Shown here: piece by piece, positions 1 to 7,573 of the stretch | Position numbering within the stretch: the stretch's first letter is position 1 | Layout of the letters: every line of letters starts with the position of its first letter | Assembly: GCF_902712855.1 (NCBI RefSeq) | Contig: NZ_LR743507.1 | Coordinates: 3,768,001-3,832,000, forward strand | DNA from: Variovorax paradoxus | Lineage (GTDB): Bacteria; Pseudomonadota; Gammaproteobacteria; Burkholderiales; Burkholderiaceae_C | DNA: 64,000 nucleotides | Reading direction: 5' to 3' | The notes under the pieces: model-generated | The model's input: the letters and a program-made list of their open reading frames with translations, nothing else | Databases searched by the model: none | Told to the model about the DNA's origin: nothing | Program-made: the position numbers and the translations under genes

Positions 1-831
1 GCCGACGGCTCCCGGGTCCGCGGCATGCTCGATGACGTGGGTGGCTTCCTTCGCGCTGGTGTCGAAGTACATCCACCACATCGCCAGGCTGCCGGCAAAG
101 CCCACCAGCAGCGCGAACAGGTCGACGGCATGCCATTCGACGTGATGGCCAAAGGCGATCCCGGTGGCCAGCACCGATTCGCCCAGCGCCACGATCACGA
201 ACAGCTGGCAGCGCTCGGCGAGATGCCCGCCGTCGATCGTCCATTCACGGGTCGACGAACGCCCCAGGCCCGGAAAGCGCAGGCCCACCATCGGCGCGAT
301 GTATTCGCACAGCACGCCGGCGAACCACAGCGCCAGGCGCACCTGCCCTTCGGCAAGACCCCCGGCGATCCAGAATGCGCCGGCCACGCAGTTCCAGGCG
401 AGCAGGCGGCGGAAGTTCGGCGTGAGCGGGTCGTTCGGGCCGATCGCCACCAGCATGCAGAAGGTGCGCCCCGCCTGGATGCCGACGAAGCACAGCGCGA
501 ACACCAGGCCGCGTTCCGCGAAGGCTCCCGGCAAGGCGGAGGCCATCACCATGGCCAGCAGCATGATCGCGAAGAGCACGCCGCGAACGCGCAGCGTGCC
601 GGGGTTGAACCAGTTGGTGGTCCAGGCCGTGTACTGCCAGCCCAGCCACACCGCGAACCACATCACCAGCGTCTGGAGCGCGCCCGACAGCGTGAGGTGG
701 TCCAGCAGGTAGTGGGACAGCTGGGTGACGGAGAACGCGTAGACCAGGTCGAAGAACAGCTCTTCGTTCGAGACCCTGGCCGCCTCGTCGCGCGAGCGCA
801 AGGTCGTGGCGCGCTTGTGTTCGTGGCTCAT
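1..831 (-). CDS. Low temperature requirement protein A (LtrA) family membrane protein, C-terminus cut by window edge
   Basis: Reading from the ATG at 831 gives 277 codons open to the window edge. The N-terminus (MSHEHKRATTLRSRDEAARV followed by SNEELFFDLVYAFSVTQLSH) is characteristic of LtrA proteins: a short basic stretch, then the E-L-F-x-D-L-V-Y-x-F motif at about residues 23-33. Several hydrophobic segments follow, consistent with a polytopic inner-membrane protein. LtrA proteins are usually about 380-400 aa, so roughly a quarter to a third is missing. The biochemical role of the family is poorly known; the name comes from a Listeria cold-growth phenotype. The antisense ORFs here are GC-rich shadows. 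Confidence 0.85.
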   Translation of the reverse strand, partial: MSHEHKRATTLRSRDEAARVSNEELFFDLVYAFSVTQLSHYLLDHLTLSGALQTLVMWFAVWLGWQYTAWTTNWFNPGTLRVRGVLFAIMLLAMVMASALPGAFAERGLVFALCFVGIQAGRTFCMLVAIGPNDPLTPNFRRLLAWNCVAGAFWIAGGLAEGQVRLALWFAGVLCEYIAPMVGLRFPGLGRSSTREWTIDGGHLAERCQLFVIVALGESVLATGIAFGHHVEWHAVDLFALLVGFAGSLAMWWMYFDTSAKEATHVIEHAADPGAVG

Positions 832-865
832 CGGTCTCCCCCGTGGATGGTTGCAACGGCGTGCG

Positions 866-1702
866 CTACAGCTTCTCGGTTTCGCCGCTCCTCGGCTGCC
901 ACTTCATGAGGCGCCGCTCGACCACGCCCACGATGCCGTCGAGCACCAGCGCGAACGCGGTGAGCACCACGATCCCCGCGAACACGGTGTTGACGTCGAA
1001 GGTGCCCTCGGCCTGCAGGATCAGGTAGCCCACGCCGCGCGCGGAGCCCAGGTATTCGCCCACCACCGCGCCCACGAAGGCCAGGCCCACCGACGTGTGC
1101 AGGCTCGAGAACACCCAGCTCGTGGCGCTCGGCAGGTACACGGTGCGCAGCAGCTGGCGCTGGTTGGCGCCGAGCATCTTCGCGTTGGCCAGCACCACCG
1201 GGCTCACCTCGCGCACGCCCTGGTAGACGTTGAAGAACACGATGAAGAACACCAGCGTGACCGCCAGCGCCACCTTGCTCCAGATGCCCAGGCCGAACCA
1301 CAGCGCGAAGATCGGCGCGAGGATCACACGCGGCATCGAGTTGGCGGCCTTGATGTACGGGTCGAGGATCAGGCTCGCAGTTGGCGCGAGCGCCAGCCAG
1401 AGCCCGCAGGCGAGCCCGAGCACCGTGCCGATGCCGAAGGCCAGCACCGTCTCCAGCAGCGTCGTGCCCAGGTGCGTGTAGATGTCCGCGTTGCCCTTGA
1501 GCCCTTCCGGAAAGAGCGCGTTGGCGGGCACCTCGAACGGCAGGAACCAGCTCCAGATGCGGCCCGCCACCTGGACCGGCTCGCCGAGGAAGAAAGCGAA
1601 CTGCTGGTTGCGCGAAGCGAGGTGCCACGCCACCAGGATCACCACCAGCAGCGCCAGTTGCCAGAACCGGGCGTTGCGTTCGTTGAGTCCGGGACGGGTC
1701 AT
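866..1702 (-). CDS. ABC transporter permease, nitrate/sulfonate/taurine (SsuC/TauC) type
   Basis: A 278-aa integral membrane protein of the BPD_transp_1 family, the inner-membrane channel of an ABC importer. It has an N-terminal hydrophobic segment (QLALLVVILVAWHLA) and the permease coupling segment around YQGVREVSPVVLANAKMLGA, close to the EAA motif that contacts the ATPase. The ATG at 1702 is used; a GTG one codon upstream (1705) is also possible. Its start overlaps the stop of the ATPase gene, which implies translational coupling. Binding protein, ATPase and permease form one minus-strand operon. The substrate (sulfonate, taurine, nitrate or pyrimidine-like) cannot be told from sequence alone. 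Confidence 0.9.
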   Translation of the reverse strand: MTRPGLNERNARFWQLALLVVILVAWHLASRNQQFAFFLGEPVQVAGRIWSWFLPFEVPANALFPEGLKGNADIYTHLGTTLLETVLAFGIGTVLGLACGLWLALAPTASLILDPYIKAANSMPRVILAPIFALWFGLGIWSKVALAVTLVFFIVFFNVYQGVREVSPVVLANAKMLGANQRQLLRTVYLPSATSWVFSSLHTSVGLAFVGAVVGEYLGSARGVGYLILQAEGTFDVNTVFAGIVVLTAFALVLDGIVGVVERRLMKWQPRSGETEKL

Positions 1703-2517
1703 CACGCGGCCTTCTTCAGTTGCTGCGCATAGCCCTTGAGCACTTCGTCGCGCAGCACCTCCCAGATCTGGGTGTGCAGCTCGACGAAGCGCGGTTGCGT
1801 GCGCACCTCGGCCACGTCGCGCGGGCGCGGGAGGTCGATCGCGAACTCGCCGATGGGATGCGTGGCCGGCCCGGCCGACAGCACCACCACGCGGTCGCTC
1901 ATGGCAATGGCCTCGTCGAGGTCGTGCGTGATGAAGAGCACCGCCTTCTTCTTCGCGCTCCAGAGGTCGAGCACTTCGTTCTCCATCAGCTGTCGCGTCT
2001 GGATGTCGAGCGCGCTGAAAGGCTCGTCCATGAGGATGATGTCGGGGTCGAGCACCAGCGTCTGTGCCAGCGCCACGCGCTTGCGCATGCCGCCGGAGAG
2101 CTGGTGCGGGTAGCGGTCGCCGAAGCCCGCGAGGCCCACGCGCGACAGCCAGGCTTCGGCCTGCTCGCGTGCCTGCGCATCGGGCACGCCGCGGTACTGC
2201 AGACCCACCATCACGTTGTCGACGGCGCTGCGCCAGGGCATGAGCGCCTCCGTCTGGAACATGTAGCCGGCGCGCGTGTTGATGCCAGAGAGCGTCTGGC
2301 CGAACACCTTCACCGTGCCCGACGACGGCTCCAGCAGTCCCGCTCCCACGTTCAGCAGCGTCGACTTGCCGCAGCCGGTGGGACCGACGACCGAGACGAA
2401 CTCCCCTGCCCCGATGCGCAGCGTGGTGTCGGCCACCGCCGTGTAGCGCTGGCCGGGGTCGTCCTTCGACCGGAACGTGCAGCTGATGGAAATGAATTCG
2501 AGTGCGTGGTCGTGCAT
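1702..2517 (-). CDS. ABC transporter ATP-binding protein, SsuB/TauB type
   Basis: A 271-aa cytoplasmic ATPase that powers the importer encoded with it. All ABC signatures are present in order: Walker A GPTGCGKST (about residues 46-54), the family motif LSGGMRKRVALAQ, Walker B IILMDEPFSALD and the H-loop FITHDLDEA. The start is placed at ATG 2517 (MHDHALEF), because upstream codons in the longer open frame run through the terminator hairpin at 2533-2555. About 55 bp separate it from the binding-protein gene, and it overlaps the permease gene. Confidence 0.92.
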   Translation of the reverse strand: MHDHALEFISISCTFRSKDDPGQRYTAVADTTLRIGAGEFVSVVGPTGCGKSTLLNVGAGLLEPSSGTVKVFGQTLSGINTRAGYMFQTEALMPWRSAVDNVMVGLQYRGVPDAQAREQAEAWLSRVGLAGFGDRYPHQLSGGMRKRVALAQTLVLDPDIILMDEPFSALDIQTRQLMENEVLDLWSAKKKAVLFITHDLDEAIAMSDRVVVLSAGPATHPIGEFAIDLPRPRDVAEVRTQPRFVELHTQIWEVLRDEVLKGYAQQLKKAA

Positions 2518-2532
2518 CGTCGGACGGGGCAG

Positions 2533-2555
2533 AAAAAACCCGGCCGAGGCCGGGT
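2533..2555 (-). terminator. Intra-operon rho-independent terminator/attenuator
   Basis: Read on the minus strand, a GC-rich stem (ACCCGGCC-TC-GGCCGGGT) is followed directly by six T. It lies between the stop of the binding-protein gene (2573) and the start of the ATPase gene (2517). It probably causes partial termination, giving more binding protein than ATPase/permease, a common arrangement in ABC importers. Confidence 0.8.
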
Positions 2556-2572
2556 CGCGGGGACGTTCGGAA

Positions 2573-3610
2573 TCAGGCTTTGAACCTGTCTTTCGCGCGC
2601 CGGGCAAAATCGTTGGTGTACGTCTTGGCGAGGTCGATCTTGTCGGCCTTCACGCTGGGATCGAAACTCGAGATCGCGGTGAGTGCGGTCTTCGGGCCGT
2701 CGGCCGGCACGAGGCCGTCGGTGGCGATCGATTCGCGCACCTTGTCGAACGACGCGAGGTACAGCGCGCGGTCGCCGAGCAGGTAGGTTTCGGGCACGGT
2801 CTTGATGATGTCGCCGGGGCCGGCCGTCTGCAGCCACTTCAGGCCGTGCACGATGGCATTGGCCAGCGCCTGGCAGGTGTTGGGATTCTTCTGGATGAAC
2901 TCGCTCGACGCATACAGGCAGGCGGCCGGCATGGTGCCGCCGAACACCTGCTGCGTGCCCTTGAGCGTGCGCGTGTCGCTGATGATCTTCACGTCGCCCT
3001 TCTGTTCGAGCATCGTCATCACCGGGTCGGTGTTGCTGATGGCGTCGATCTGGCCCGAGCGCAACGCAGTGAGCGCGCCCGCCGCGACACCCACGCCGAT
3101 GAAGCTCACATCGCTCGCCTTCAGGCCGCCGCGCGACAGCACGAGGTTGGCCACCATGTTGGTCGACGAGCCCGGCGCCGAGACGCCGATCTTCTTGCCC
3201 TTGAGGTCGGCGATGCCGGTGTAGCCTGCCATGTTCTTGGTCGACACGCCCACCGCGATCTGCGGCGCGCGCCCCTGCAGCACGAAGGCCTGGAAGAACT
3301 GGTTCTTGGCCTGCAGGTTGATGGTGTGCTCGTAGGCGCCCGAGCACACATCGGCCGAGCCGCCGACCACCGCCTGCAGCGCGCGCGCACCGCCTGCGAA
3401 GTCGGAGATTTCGACGTCGAGCCCTTCGGCCTTGAAGTAGCCGAGCTGCTCGGAGATCGTGAGAGGGAGGTAGTAGAACGCCGCCTTGCCGCCGACCGCG
3501 ATGGAGATCTTCGTCTTCTCCAGCTTTGCCTGTTGCGCAAAGACACGCGGCAGCGCGATGGTTGCGGCAGCGACGGCGGAAGCGGAAATGAGGGTGCGGC
3601 GATGAAGCAT
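2573..3610 (-). CDS. ABC transporter substrate-binding protein, SsuA/NMT1-like
   Basis: A 345-aa periplasmic solute-binding protein, first gene of the importer operon. The N-terminus MLHRRTLISASAVAAATIAL, ending at a VFAQ-type cleavage site, is a signal peptide with two arginines before the hydrophobic core; this could be Sec or weak Tat. The mature part shows the NMT1/SsuA pattern: KISIAVGGKAAFYYLPLTIS, EQLGYFKAEGLDVEISDF, GGARALQAVVGGSADVCSGA and LKGKKIGVSAPGSSTN. It should deliver a small sulfonate-, nitrate- or pyrimidine-like ligand to the permease. The ligand is unknown. Confidence 0.92.
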   Translation of the reverse strand: MLHRRTLISASAVAAATIALPRVFAQQAKLEKTKISIAVGGKAAFYYLPLTISEQLGYFKAEGLDVEISDFAGGARALQAVVGGSADVCSGAYEHTINLQAKNQFFQAFVLQGRAPQIAVGVSTKNMAGYTGIADLKGKKIGVSAPGSSTNMVANLVLSRGGLKASDVSFIGVGVAAGALTALRSGQIDAISNTDPVMTMLEQKGDVKIISDTRTLKGTQQVFGGTMPAACLYASSEFIQKNPNTCQALANAIVHGLKWLQTAGPGDIIKTVPETYLLGDRALYLASFDKVRESIATDGLVPADGPKTALTAISSFDPSVKADKIDLAKTYTNDFARRAKDRFKA

Positions 3611-3724
3611 GAAACGGTGTGCCTGAAACTGTGCCCGTGGGCTCTGTGAATCCTGTGGACGGAATCGAGCTTAGGGGGCACACCACACCGCTGCATCGGG
3701 GTCATCCCGTGCGGGTTTTTACGT

Positions 3725-3754
3725 AAACACGAAGGCCTCTCCGAGAAGCCTTCG
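3725..3754 (-). terminator. Probable terminator after the MAPEG gene
   Basis: On the minus strand CGAAGGC pairs with GCCTTCG around a TCTC/GAGA inner stem, just after the stop of the MAPEG gene (3763). The following tract is only moderately T-rich (TGTTTACG), so strength is uncertain. Confidence 0.5.
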
Positions 3755-3762
3755 CCCAAGGG

Positions 3763-4155
3763 TCAGCGCGCCAGAAAAAGTATCGCGACGTTGACCAGAA
3801 AAGCGAGAGCCCATACGGCGCTGCGTACGCTGCCGATGCCCTTGATGTAGACCGCGATGTAGATCGCGCGCAGCACCACGTAGGCCACGGCGAGCATGTC
3901 GAGACGCGACTGCGATGCGCCGAGCTGGTGTGCGATGACCACCGCGCCGATGAAGAACGGCAGGCCTTCGAAGCTGTTGGCCTGCGCACTGTTGGCACGC
4001 GCGCGCCAGCCGCTCTGCTTCGCGGCCCAGTCGCGCGGATGTTCGTTGTCGCGCGGGCCGAAGCTGCCGGCCTTGGCGGCCCATGCCGCGAGATAAGGCA
4101 GGCCGCAGGCAACGAAAACGCACCAGTAGGCGACGGTGAGCAGCGAGAAGGTCAT
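3763..4155 (-). CDS. MAPEG family membrane protein
   Basis: A 130-aa protein with four predicted hydrophobic segments: MTFSLLTVAYWCVFVACGLP at the N-terminus, FFIGAVVIAHQLG, MLAVAYVVLRAIYIAVYI and a C-terminal AVWALAFLVNVAILFLAR. The central motif R-x-x-x-A-x-x-N-x-x-E-x-x-P-F-F (RARANSAQANSFEGLPFF) is diagnostic of MAPEG proteins (membrane-associated proteins in eicosanoid and glutathione metabolism). The start is ATG 4155; the open frame continues upstream into the recR gene but lacks MAPEG sequence there. It lies 17 bp after recR and may be co-transcribed. The substrate of bacterial members is generally unknown. Confidence 0.85.
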   Translation of the reverse strand: MTFSLLTVAYWCVFVACGLPYLAAWAAKAGSFGPRDNEHPRDWAAKQSGWRARANSAQANSFEGLPFFIGAVVIAHQLGASQSRLDMLAVAYVVLRAIYIAVYIKGIGSVRSAVWALAFLVNVAILFLAR

Positions 4156-4171
4156 GGGTGATGGAGCTTTG

Positions 4172-4762
4172 TCAGCGGCGATCGACCAGCGCGTGCGCGA
4201 TGGTGCCGAGATCGACGTATTCGAGTTCGCTGCCTGCAGGCACGCCGCGCGCAAGGCGCGTGACGACCAGGCCGCGCTGCTTGAGTCCTTCGCCGATCAC
4301 GTGCGCGGTGGCTTCGCCCTCGGCGGTGAAGTTGGTGGCAAGGATCACCTCCGTCACGGTGCCGTCGAGTGCGCGGTTGAAGAGCTTCTGCAGGCCGATG
4401 TCGTTGGGTCCGATGCCATCGAGTGGACTCAGCTTGCCCATCAGCACGAAGTAGTAGCCGCGAAACGCCCCGGTGCGCTCGAGCGCGGCCTGGTCCGCCG
4501 GTGTCTCGACCACGCAGAGCTTGGTCACGTCACGGCGAGAGTCCATGCAGACGCTGCAGATCGGCGCCTCGGTGAAGGTGTTGCAGAGTTCGCAATGGCG
4601 CACGTTGCCCGCCGCCTGCTGCAGCGCGCGCGCAAGCAGCTGCGCTCCGTCACGGTCGTGCTGCAGCAGGTGGAAAGCCATGCGCGAGGCCGACTTGACA
4701 CCCACACCCGGCAGGCGACGCAGCGCGTCGACGAGAGCGTCGAGTGAACTGGCGTCCGCCAT
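4172..4762 (-). CDS. recR: Recombination mediator RecR
   Basis: A 196-aa protein, close to the usual 200 aa. RecR acts with RecO/RecF to load RecA on SSB-coated gaps. Visible in order: a helix-hairpin-helix (LRRLPGVGVKSASRMAFHLL), a four-cysteine zinc finger (C-x2-C...C-x2-C in CELCNTFTEAPICSVC), a Toprim domain (CVVETPADQAALERT, then FRGYYFVLMGKLSPLDGIGP) and the conserved C-terminal block LARGVPAGSELEYVDLGTIA. The start is ATG 4762 with AAAGG about 10 nt upstream; ATG 4783 (MAKGAADM) is an alternative. Downstream of dnaX and ybaB in the conserved dnaX-ybaB-recR order. Confidence 0.96.
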   Translation of the reverse strand: MADASSLDALVDALRRLPGVGVKSASRMAFHLLQHDRDGAQLLARALQQAAGNVRHCELCNTFTEAPICSVCMDSRRDVTKLCVVETPADQAALERTGAFRGYYFVLMGKLSPLDGIGPNDIGLQKLFNRALDGTVTEVILATNFTAEGEATAHVIGEGLKQRGLVVTRLARGVPAGSELEYVDLGTIAHALVDRR

Positions 4763-4784
4763 GTCAGCCGCGCCTTTCGCCATG

Positions 4785-4877
4785 GCACCGCGCAACCGGC
4801 TTCGCCGGACCGCAGGTGCTGCGCCCGGCGCGAACGCCGGCGATCGCGCGAACTGGACAAGCCCTGGAGAGGGTCAT
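4785..4877. repeat. Comamonadaceae-type intergenic repeat, copy A
   Basis: The spacer between ybaB and recR holds a 20-bp core at 4794-4813 (AACCGGCTTCGCCGGACCGC) that is identical to 38818-38837 in the phoU-phoB spacer. The core contains the small palindrome CCGGC-TTC-GCCGG. The right edges of both copies also match (AAGCC...GTCATT), immediately before a stop codon. It behaves like a REP-type dispersed intergenic element. Confidence 0.6.
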
Positions 4878-5210
4878 TCAGAACGGCAGTTTCATGCCGG
4901 GCGGCAGGCCGGGCATGCCGGCGGTGAGCTTGCCCATCTTCTGCTCGCTGGTTTCCTCTGCCTTGCGCACTGCGGCGTTGAAGGCTGCGGCCACCAGATC
5001 CTCGAGCATGTCCTTGTCGTCTGCCAGCAGGCTGGGGTCGATGGTGATGCGCTTGACGTCGTGCTTGCAGGTCATGACGACCTTGACGAGGCCGGCACCG
5101 GACTCGCCTTCGACCTCGATGTGCGCCAGTTCTTCCTGGGCCTTCTTGAGGTTGTCCTGCATTGCCTGCGCCTGCTTCATGAGGCCGGCGAGTTGTCCTT
5201 TGTTGAACAT
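4878..5210 (-). CDS. ybaB: YbaB/EbfC family nucleoid-associated protein
   Basis: A 110-aa DNA-binding protein of the YbaB/EbfC family, which form homodimers that bind DNA as small tweezers. The sequence has the full pattern: MFNKGQLAGLMKQAQAMQDN, then an acidic amphipathic helix, VEGESGAGLVKVVMTCKHDV with RITIDPSLL, and the C-terminal LPPGMKLPF. Length is normal. It lies between dnaX (73 bp upstream) and recR, the conserved order. Confidence 0.95.
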   Translation of the reverse strand: MFNKGQLAGLMKQAQAMQDNLKKAQEELAHIEVEGESGAGLVKVVMTCKHDVKRITIDPSLLADDKDMLEDLVAAAFNAAVRKAEETSEQKMGKLTAGMPGLPPGMKLPF

Positions 5211-5283
5211 CGTGTGGTCCTGGTCGGTTGAGATGGGTTGAAAAAGGGAAGGATAAGAGAGTCGGGAGCCGCCGTCGAAGCGC

Positions 5284-7182
5284 TCAGACGGGCTTCAGCG
5301 AACCGGGGACGATCTTCGCGTCGAAGTCGCGCATCAGCGCCTGCACCTCGGGGTCGCTCAGGATGGCCTCTTCGGCCACGCGCTGGCGCTCCTCGGCGGC
5401 CTGCTTGTTGCGTCGCGCAGGGCTGTCGACCACGCCGCCGATCTCGATGGCCAGCTTCACGCTGTGCCCGATGGCGCCGAGCGCCAGGGTGAGTTTTTCG
5501 CGGCTCGACGGCTGGTTGAGTGTCTCGCGCTCGATGCGCAGCATCCATTGGTCGGTGTCGCGCCCGACGAGCTGCGACTGCAGCGCCAGTTCGCGCGCGA
5601 GCGCAGTGATCGCCTCGGCCGCGACCAGCTGCGTGACGGTGGCGTACCAGAAGTCGCCGTCTTCGCTGGCCGGAATGGGGGTGAAGGGGCGTGGCCTGTC
5701 GGCGCTTGGTTCGTCGCGCGCGCCGGGAGGCGGCTGGACACGGATCGGCACGCCGACGACCTTGGCAGGTGCATCCTGCGCTGCCGCACGCGGATCGGCG
5801 TGGCGCGGCTCGTCGACCACTGCGAGGCGGTGGCCGGCCGGAACCGGCGCGACGGAGGGAACAGGCGCAGCAACCGGCGGCACTTCGACGGGTGAATGCG
5901 TTGCGACGGGCGGCGTTGCTACTGGCGGCGATGTGGCGGCGATCGGAGCCGGCGTCGCAGGAGGCCGGGGCACCGGCGGCGGCGGTGCGGCACGCTCGGG
6001 CGCATGCTGCGGCACAGCCGCAGCTTCATTCAGAGTTTTTTTTTCCGTGGAAGCCGTCGAAGCAGCCGCGTTGGAGGGCTTGAACGCCAGCAGCCGCAGC
6101 AGCACCATCGTCAGTGCGGCGTATTCATCGGGCGCCAGGCCCAGTTCGCCGCGGCCGTGCAGGCACAGGCTGTAGAGCAGTTGCGTCTCGTCGGCCGGCA
6201 TCAGCGCAGCGAGACGCGCAGTGTCGGCCCCGTCGGGATCGGTGGCGGCATCGGCCGACTCGGCACGCGATGGCACGGCCTGCAGCACCGCCATGGCTTG
6301 CAGCACCGCTGTCATTTCCTCGAGGGTGGACGCCGCGGACATGCCGTCGACGCGCAGCGCCTCCGATGTCTCGACGACCGTCTTGCCGTCGCCTTGCGCG
6401 AGTGCCTCGATGAGGCGGAACACATGGCCGCGATCGACGCTGCCGAGCATCTGCCGGACCCCCGCTTCGACCAATTCGCCGTTGCCGAAGGCGATGGCCT
6501 GGTCGGTGAGCGACAGCGCGTCGCGCATCGAGCCGCGGGCCGCACGTGCCAGCAGGCGCAATGCTTGCGACTCCGCGGGCACCTGTTCGGCCTGCAGCAC
6601 TGCCGTGAGGTGCTCGAGCACCGTCTCGGGTGCCATCGGCCGCAGGTTGAACTGCAGGCAGCGCGAAAGCACCGTCACAGGCACCTTCTGCGGATCGGTC
6701 GTGGCCAACACGAACTTGAGGTACTCCGGCGGCTCCTCGAGCGTCTTGAGCATCGCGTTGAACGCGGTGTTCGTGAGCATGTGCACTTCGTCGATCATGA
6801 AGACCTTGAAGCGTCCCTGCACCGGCTTGTAGACCGCCTGCTCGAGCAGCGATTGCACCTCGTCGACGCCGCGGTTGGAGGCCGCATCGAGTTCGGTGTA
6901 GTCCACGAAGCGGCCGGCGTCGATGTCGCGGCAGGCCTGGCAGACACCGCACGGCGTGGCCGTGATCCCGCCCTGCCCGTCGGGCCCCTGGCAGTTCAGC
7001 GACTTCGCCAGGATGCGCGACACCGTGGTCTTCCCAACGCCCCGCGTACCGGTGAAAAGATAGGCGTGATGCAGGCGCTGCGTCGTCAACGCGTTCTCGA
7101 GGGCTTGCACCACATGCCCCTGGCCGACCATCTCAGCGAAGGTTTTCGGACGGAACTTGCGAGCGAGCACGAGATAGGACAT
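5284..7182 (-). CDS. dnaX: DNA polymerase III subunits gamma and tau (DnaX)
   Basis: A 632-aa clamp-loader ATPase. From the N-terminus: SYLVLARKFRPKTFAEMVGQ; Walker A GTRGVGKT (residues 45-52); zinc module with CGVCQAC; Walker B FMIDEVHML; sensor motif SRCLQFNLR. Domain III ends near residue 365, followed by an Ala/Pro-rich linker (about 390-480) and the C-terminal tau part that contacts polymerase and helicase. The start is ATG 7182; in-frame ATGs upstream precede no conserved sequence. An A9 run at codons 380-383 with a hairpin behind it suggests that a short gamma form is also made (separate entry). It is the first gene of the dnaX-ybaB-recR group and lies 180 bp from the divergent SRP RNA gene. 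Confidence 0.96.
   Translation of the reverse strand: MSYLVLARKFRPKTFAEMVGQGHVVQALENALTTQRLHHAYLFTGTRGVGKTTVSRILAKSLNCQGPDGQGGITATPCGVCQACRDIDAGRFVDYTELDAASNRGVDEVQSLLEQAVYKPVQGRFKVFMIDEVHMLTNTAFNAMLKTLEEPPEYLKFVLATTDPQKVPVTVLSRCLQFNLRPMAPETVLEHLTAVLQAEQVPAESQALRLLARAARGSMRDALSLTDQAIAFGNGELVEAGVRQMLGSVDRGHVFRLIEALAQGDGKTVVETSEALRVDGMSAASTLEEMTAVLQAMAVLQAVPSRAESADAATDPDGADTARLAALMPADETQLLYSLCLHGRGELGLAPDEYAALTMVLLRLLAFKPSNAAASTASTEKKTLNEAAAVPQHAPERAAPPPPVPRPPATPAPIAATSPPVATPPVATHSPVEVPPVAAPVPSVAPVPAGHRLAVVDEPRHADPRAAAQDAPAKVVGVPIRVQPPPGARDEPSADRPRPFTPIPASEDGDFWYATVTQLVAAEAITALARELALQSQLVGRDTDQWMLRIERETLNQPSSREKLTLALGAIGHSVKLAIEIGGVVDSPARRNKQAAEERQRVAEEAILSDPEVQALMRDFDAKIVPGSLKPV
6006..6045 (-). 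promoter_or_regulatory. Programmed frameshift/slippage site in dnaX (A9 run plus hairpin)
   Basis: On the minus strand codons 380-383 read GAA AAA AAA ACT, a run of nine A (6044-6036). Eleven nucleotides on is a perfect 8-bp stem with a 3-nt loop (GCTGCGGC-TGT-GCCGCAGC, 6024-6006). In the -1 frame the codons after the run are AAC TCT GAA TGA, giving a product of about 385 aa; in the +1 frame they are CTC TGA, about 383 aa. Both end just after the ATPase/domain III part, as gamma does in E. coli and Thermus. Confidence 0.8.
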
Positions 7183-7280
7183 TGCGGGCATTCTAAAAGG
7201 CACAGGCGGCCGATCCGGCCGGGCCTGCAAGAAACGCCATGCATCTGCTCCCGCTGCGCAGGTGCGCCACGTGCGGCCGC

Positions 7281-7350
7281 CCGAGCCGGCAGCCCTGCCC
7301 TCGAAAGGGGGTTCGCGAAGCGGCGCGAGGCGAGCGAAGACTGAGGGTTA
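7281..7350. repeat. Degenerate copy of the intergenic repeat, copy C (tentative)
   Basis: The dnaX-SRP RNA spacer contains CCCT-x-AAAGGGGGTT followed by a GCG/GAAG-rich tail ending in TGAGGGTT. This resembles the right half of copy B (CCCCCTGCAAGGGGGTT...TGGGGGTT at 38847-38896) but lacks the 20-bp core. The similarity was judged by eye. Confidence 0.35.
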
Positions 7351-7361
7351 GAATGCGACCT

Positions 7362-7455
7362 GACGGGCCTCCCTGCATGGTGAAGTGGCCAACCGGGTCA
7401 GGTGGGGAACCAAGCAGCCCTAACTGCGTAGTCAGTGCCAGGGGTAAGGCTCGTC
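7362..7455 (+). ncRNA. ffs: Signal recognition particle RNA, small bacterial type (4.5S)
   Basis: The universally conserved SRP domain IV sequence is present: GGGTCAGGTGGGGAACCAAG followed by CAGCCC, i.e. the GGTCAGG loop, a GGGGA-type tetraloop region and the AAGCAGCC asymmetric loop bound by Ffh. The ends pair: GACGGGCCTCCCTG (from 7362) with CAGGGGTAAGGCTCGTC (to 7455). Length is about 94 nt, normal for 4.5S RNA. Its 3' end is the attachment site of the element that starts at 7443. Exact ends are estimated from pairing. Confidence 0.92.
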
Positions 7456-7460
7456 AACCT
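7443..7460 (+). repeat. attL core, 18-bp direct repeat
   Basis: GGTAAGGCTCGTCAACCT, overlapping the 3' arm of the SRP RNA terminal stem. It is repeated exactly at 22828-22845. The integrase gene follows in the same orientation, the usual layout for site-specific integration into the 3' end of a small RNA gene. Confidence 0.9.
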
Positions 7461-7474
7461 AACATCAAAAAGCC

Positions 7475-7494
7475 GTGAGTTCTCAAGAACTTAC
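7475..7494. repeat. Inverted repeat just inside attL
   Basis: GTGAGTTCT-CA-AGAACTTAC, with a perfect core AGTTCT/AGAACT, begins 15 nt after the att core. The chromosome has a comparable hairpin 12 nt after the other att copy (22857-22882). The element may bring a substitute 3' hairpin for the SRP RNA, or this may be an integrase or excisionase site. Confidence 0.45.
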
Positions 7495-7522
7495 GCGCTG
7501 ACAAGGGGTTACGAGCCCCAGT

Positions 7523-7546
7523 CTGTAGAACCTAACTGTAGAACCT
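7523..7546. repeat. Tandem CTGTAGAACCT repeats, candidate integrase arm sites
   Basis: CTGTAGAACCT occurs at 7523-7533 and 7536-7546, 13 bp apart, just before the integrase gene. A third TGTAGAACCT lies at 22757-22766 near attR. Repeated short sites inside both element ends fit arm-type binding sites of a lambda-like integrase. Confidence 0.55.
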
Positions 7547-7573
7547 CGCACAGCCATGACCTTGGAGAAAGAC

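Noticed and set aside
25..909. Long plus-strand ORFs over 25-909, 806-1732 and similar positions
   Set aside because: They are antisense shadows of high-GC coding DNA, with Arg/Ala/His-rich translations and no domain pattern; the opposite strand carries recognised genes.
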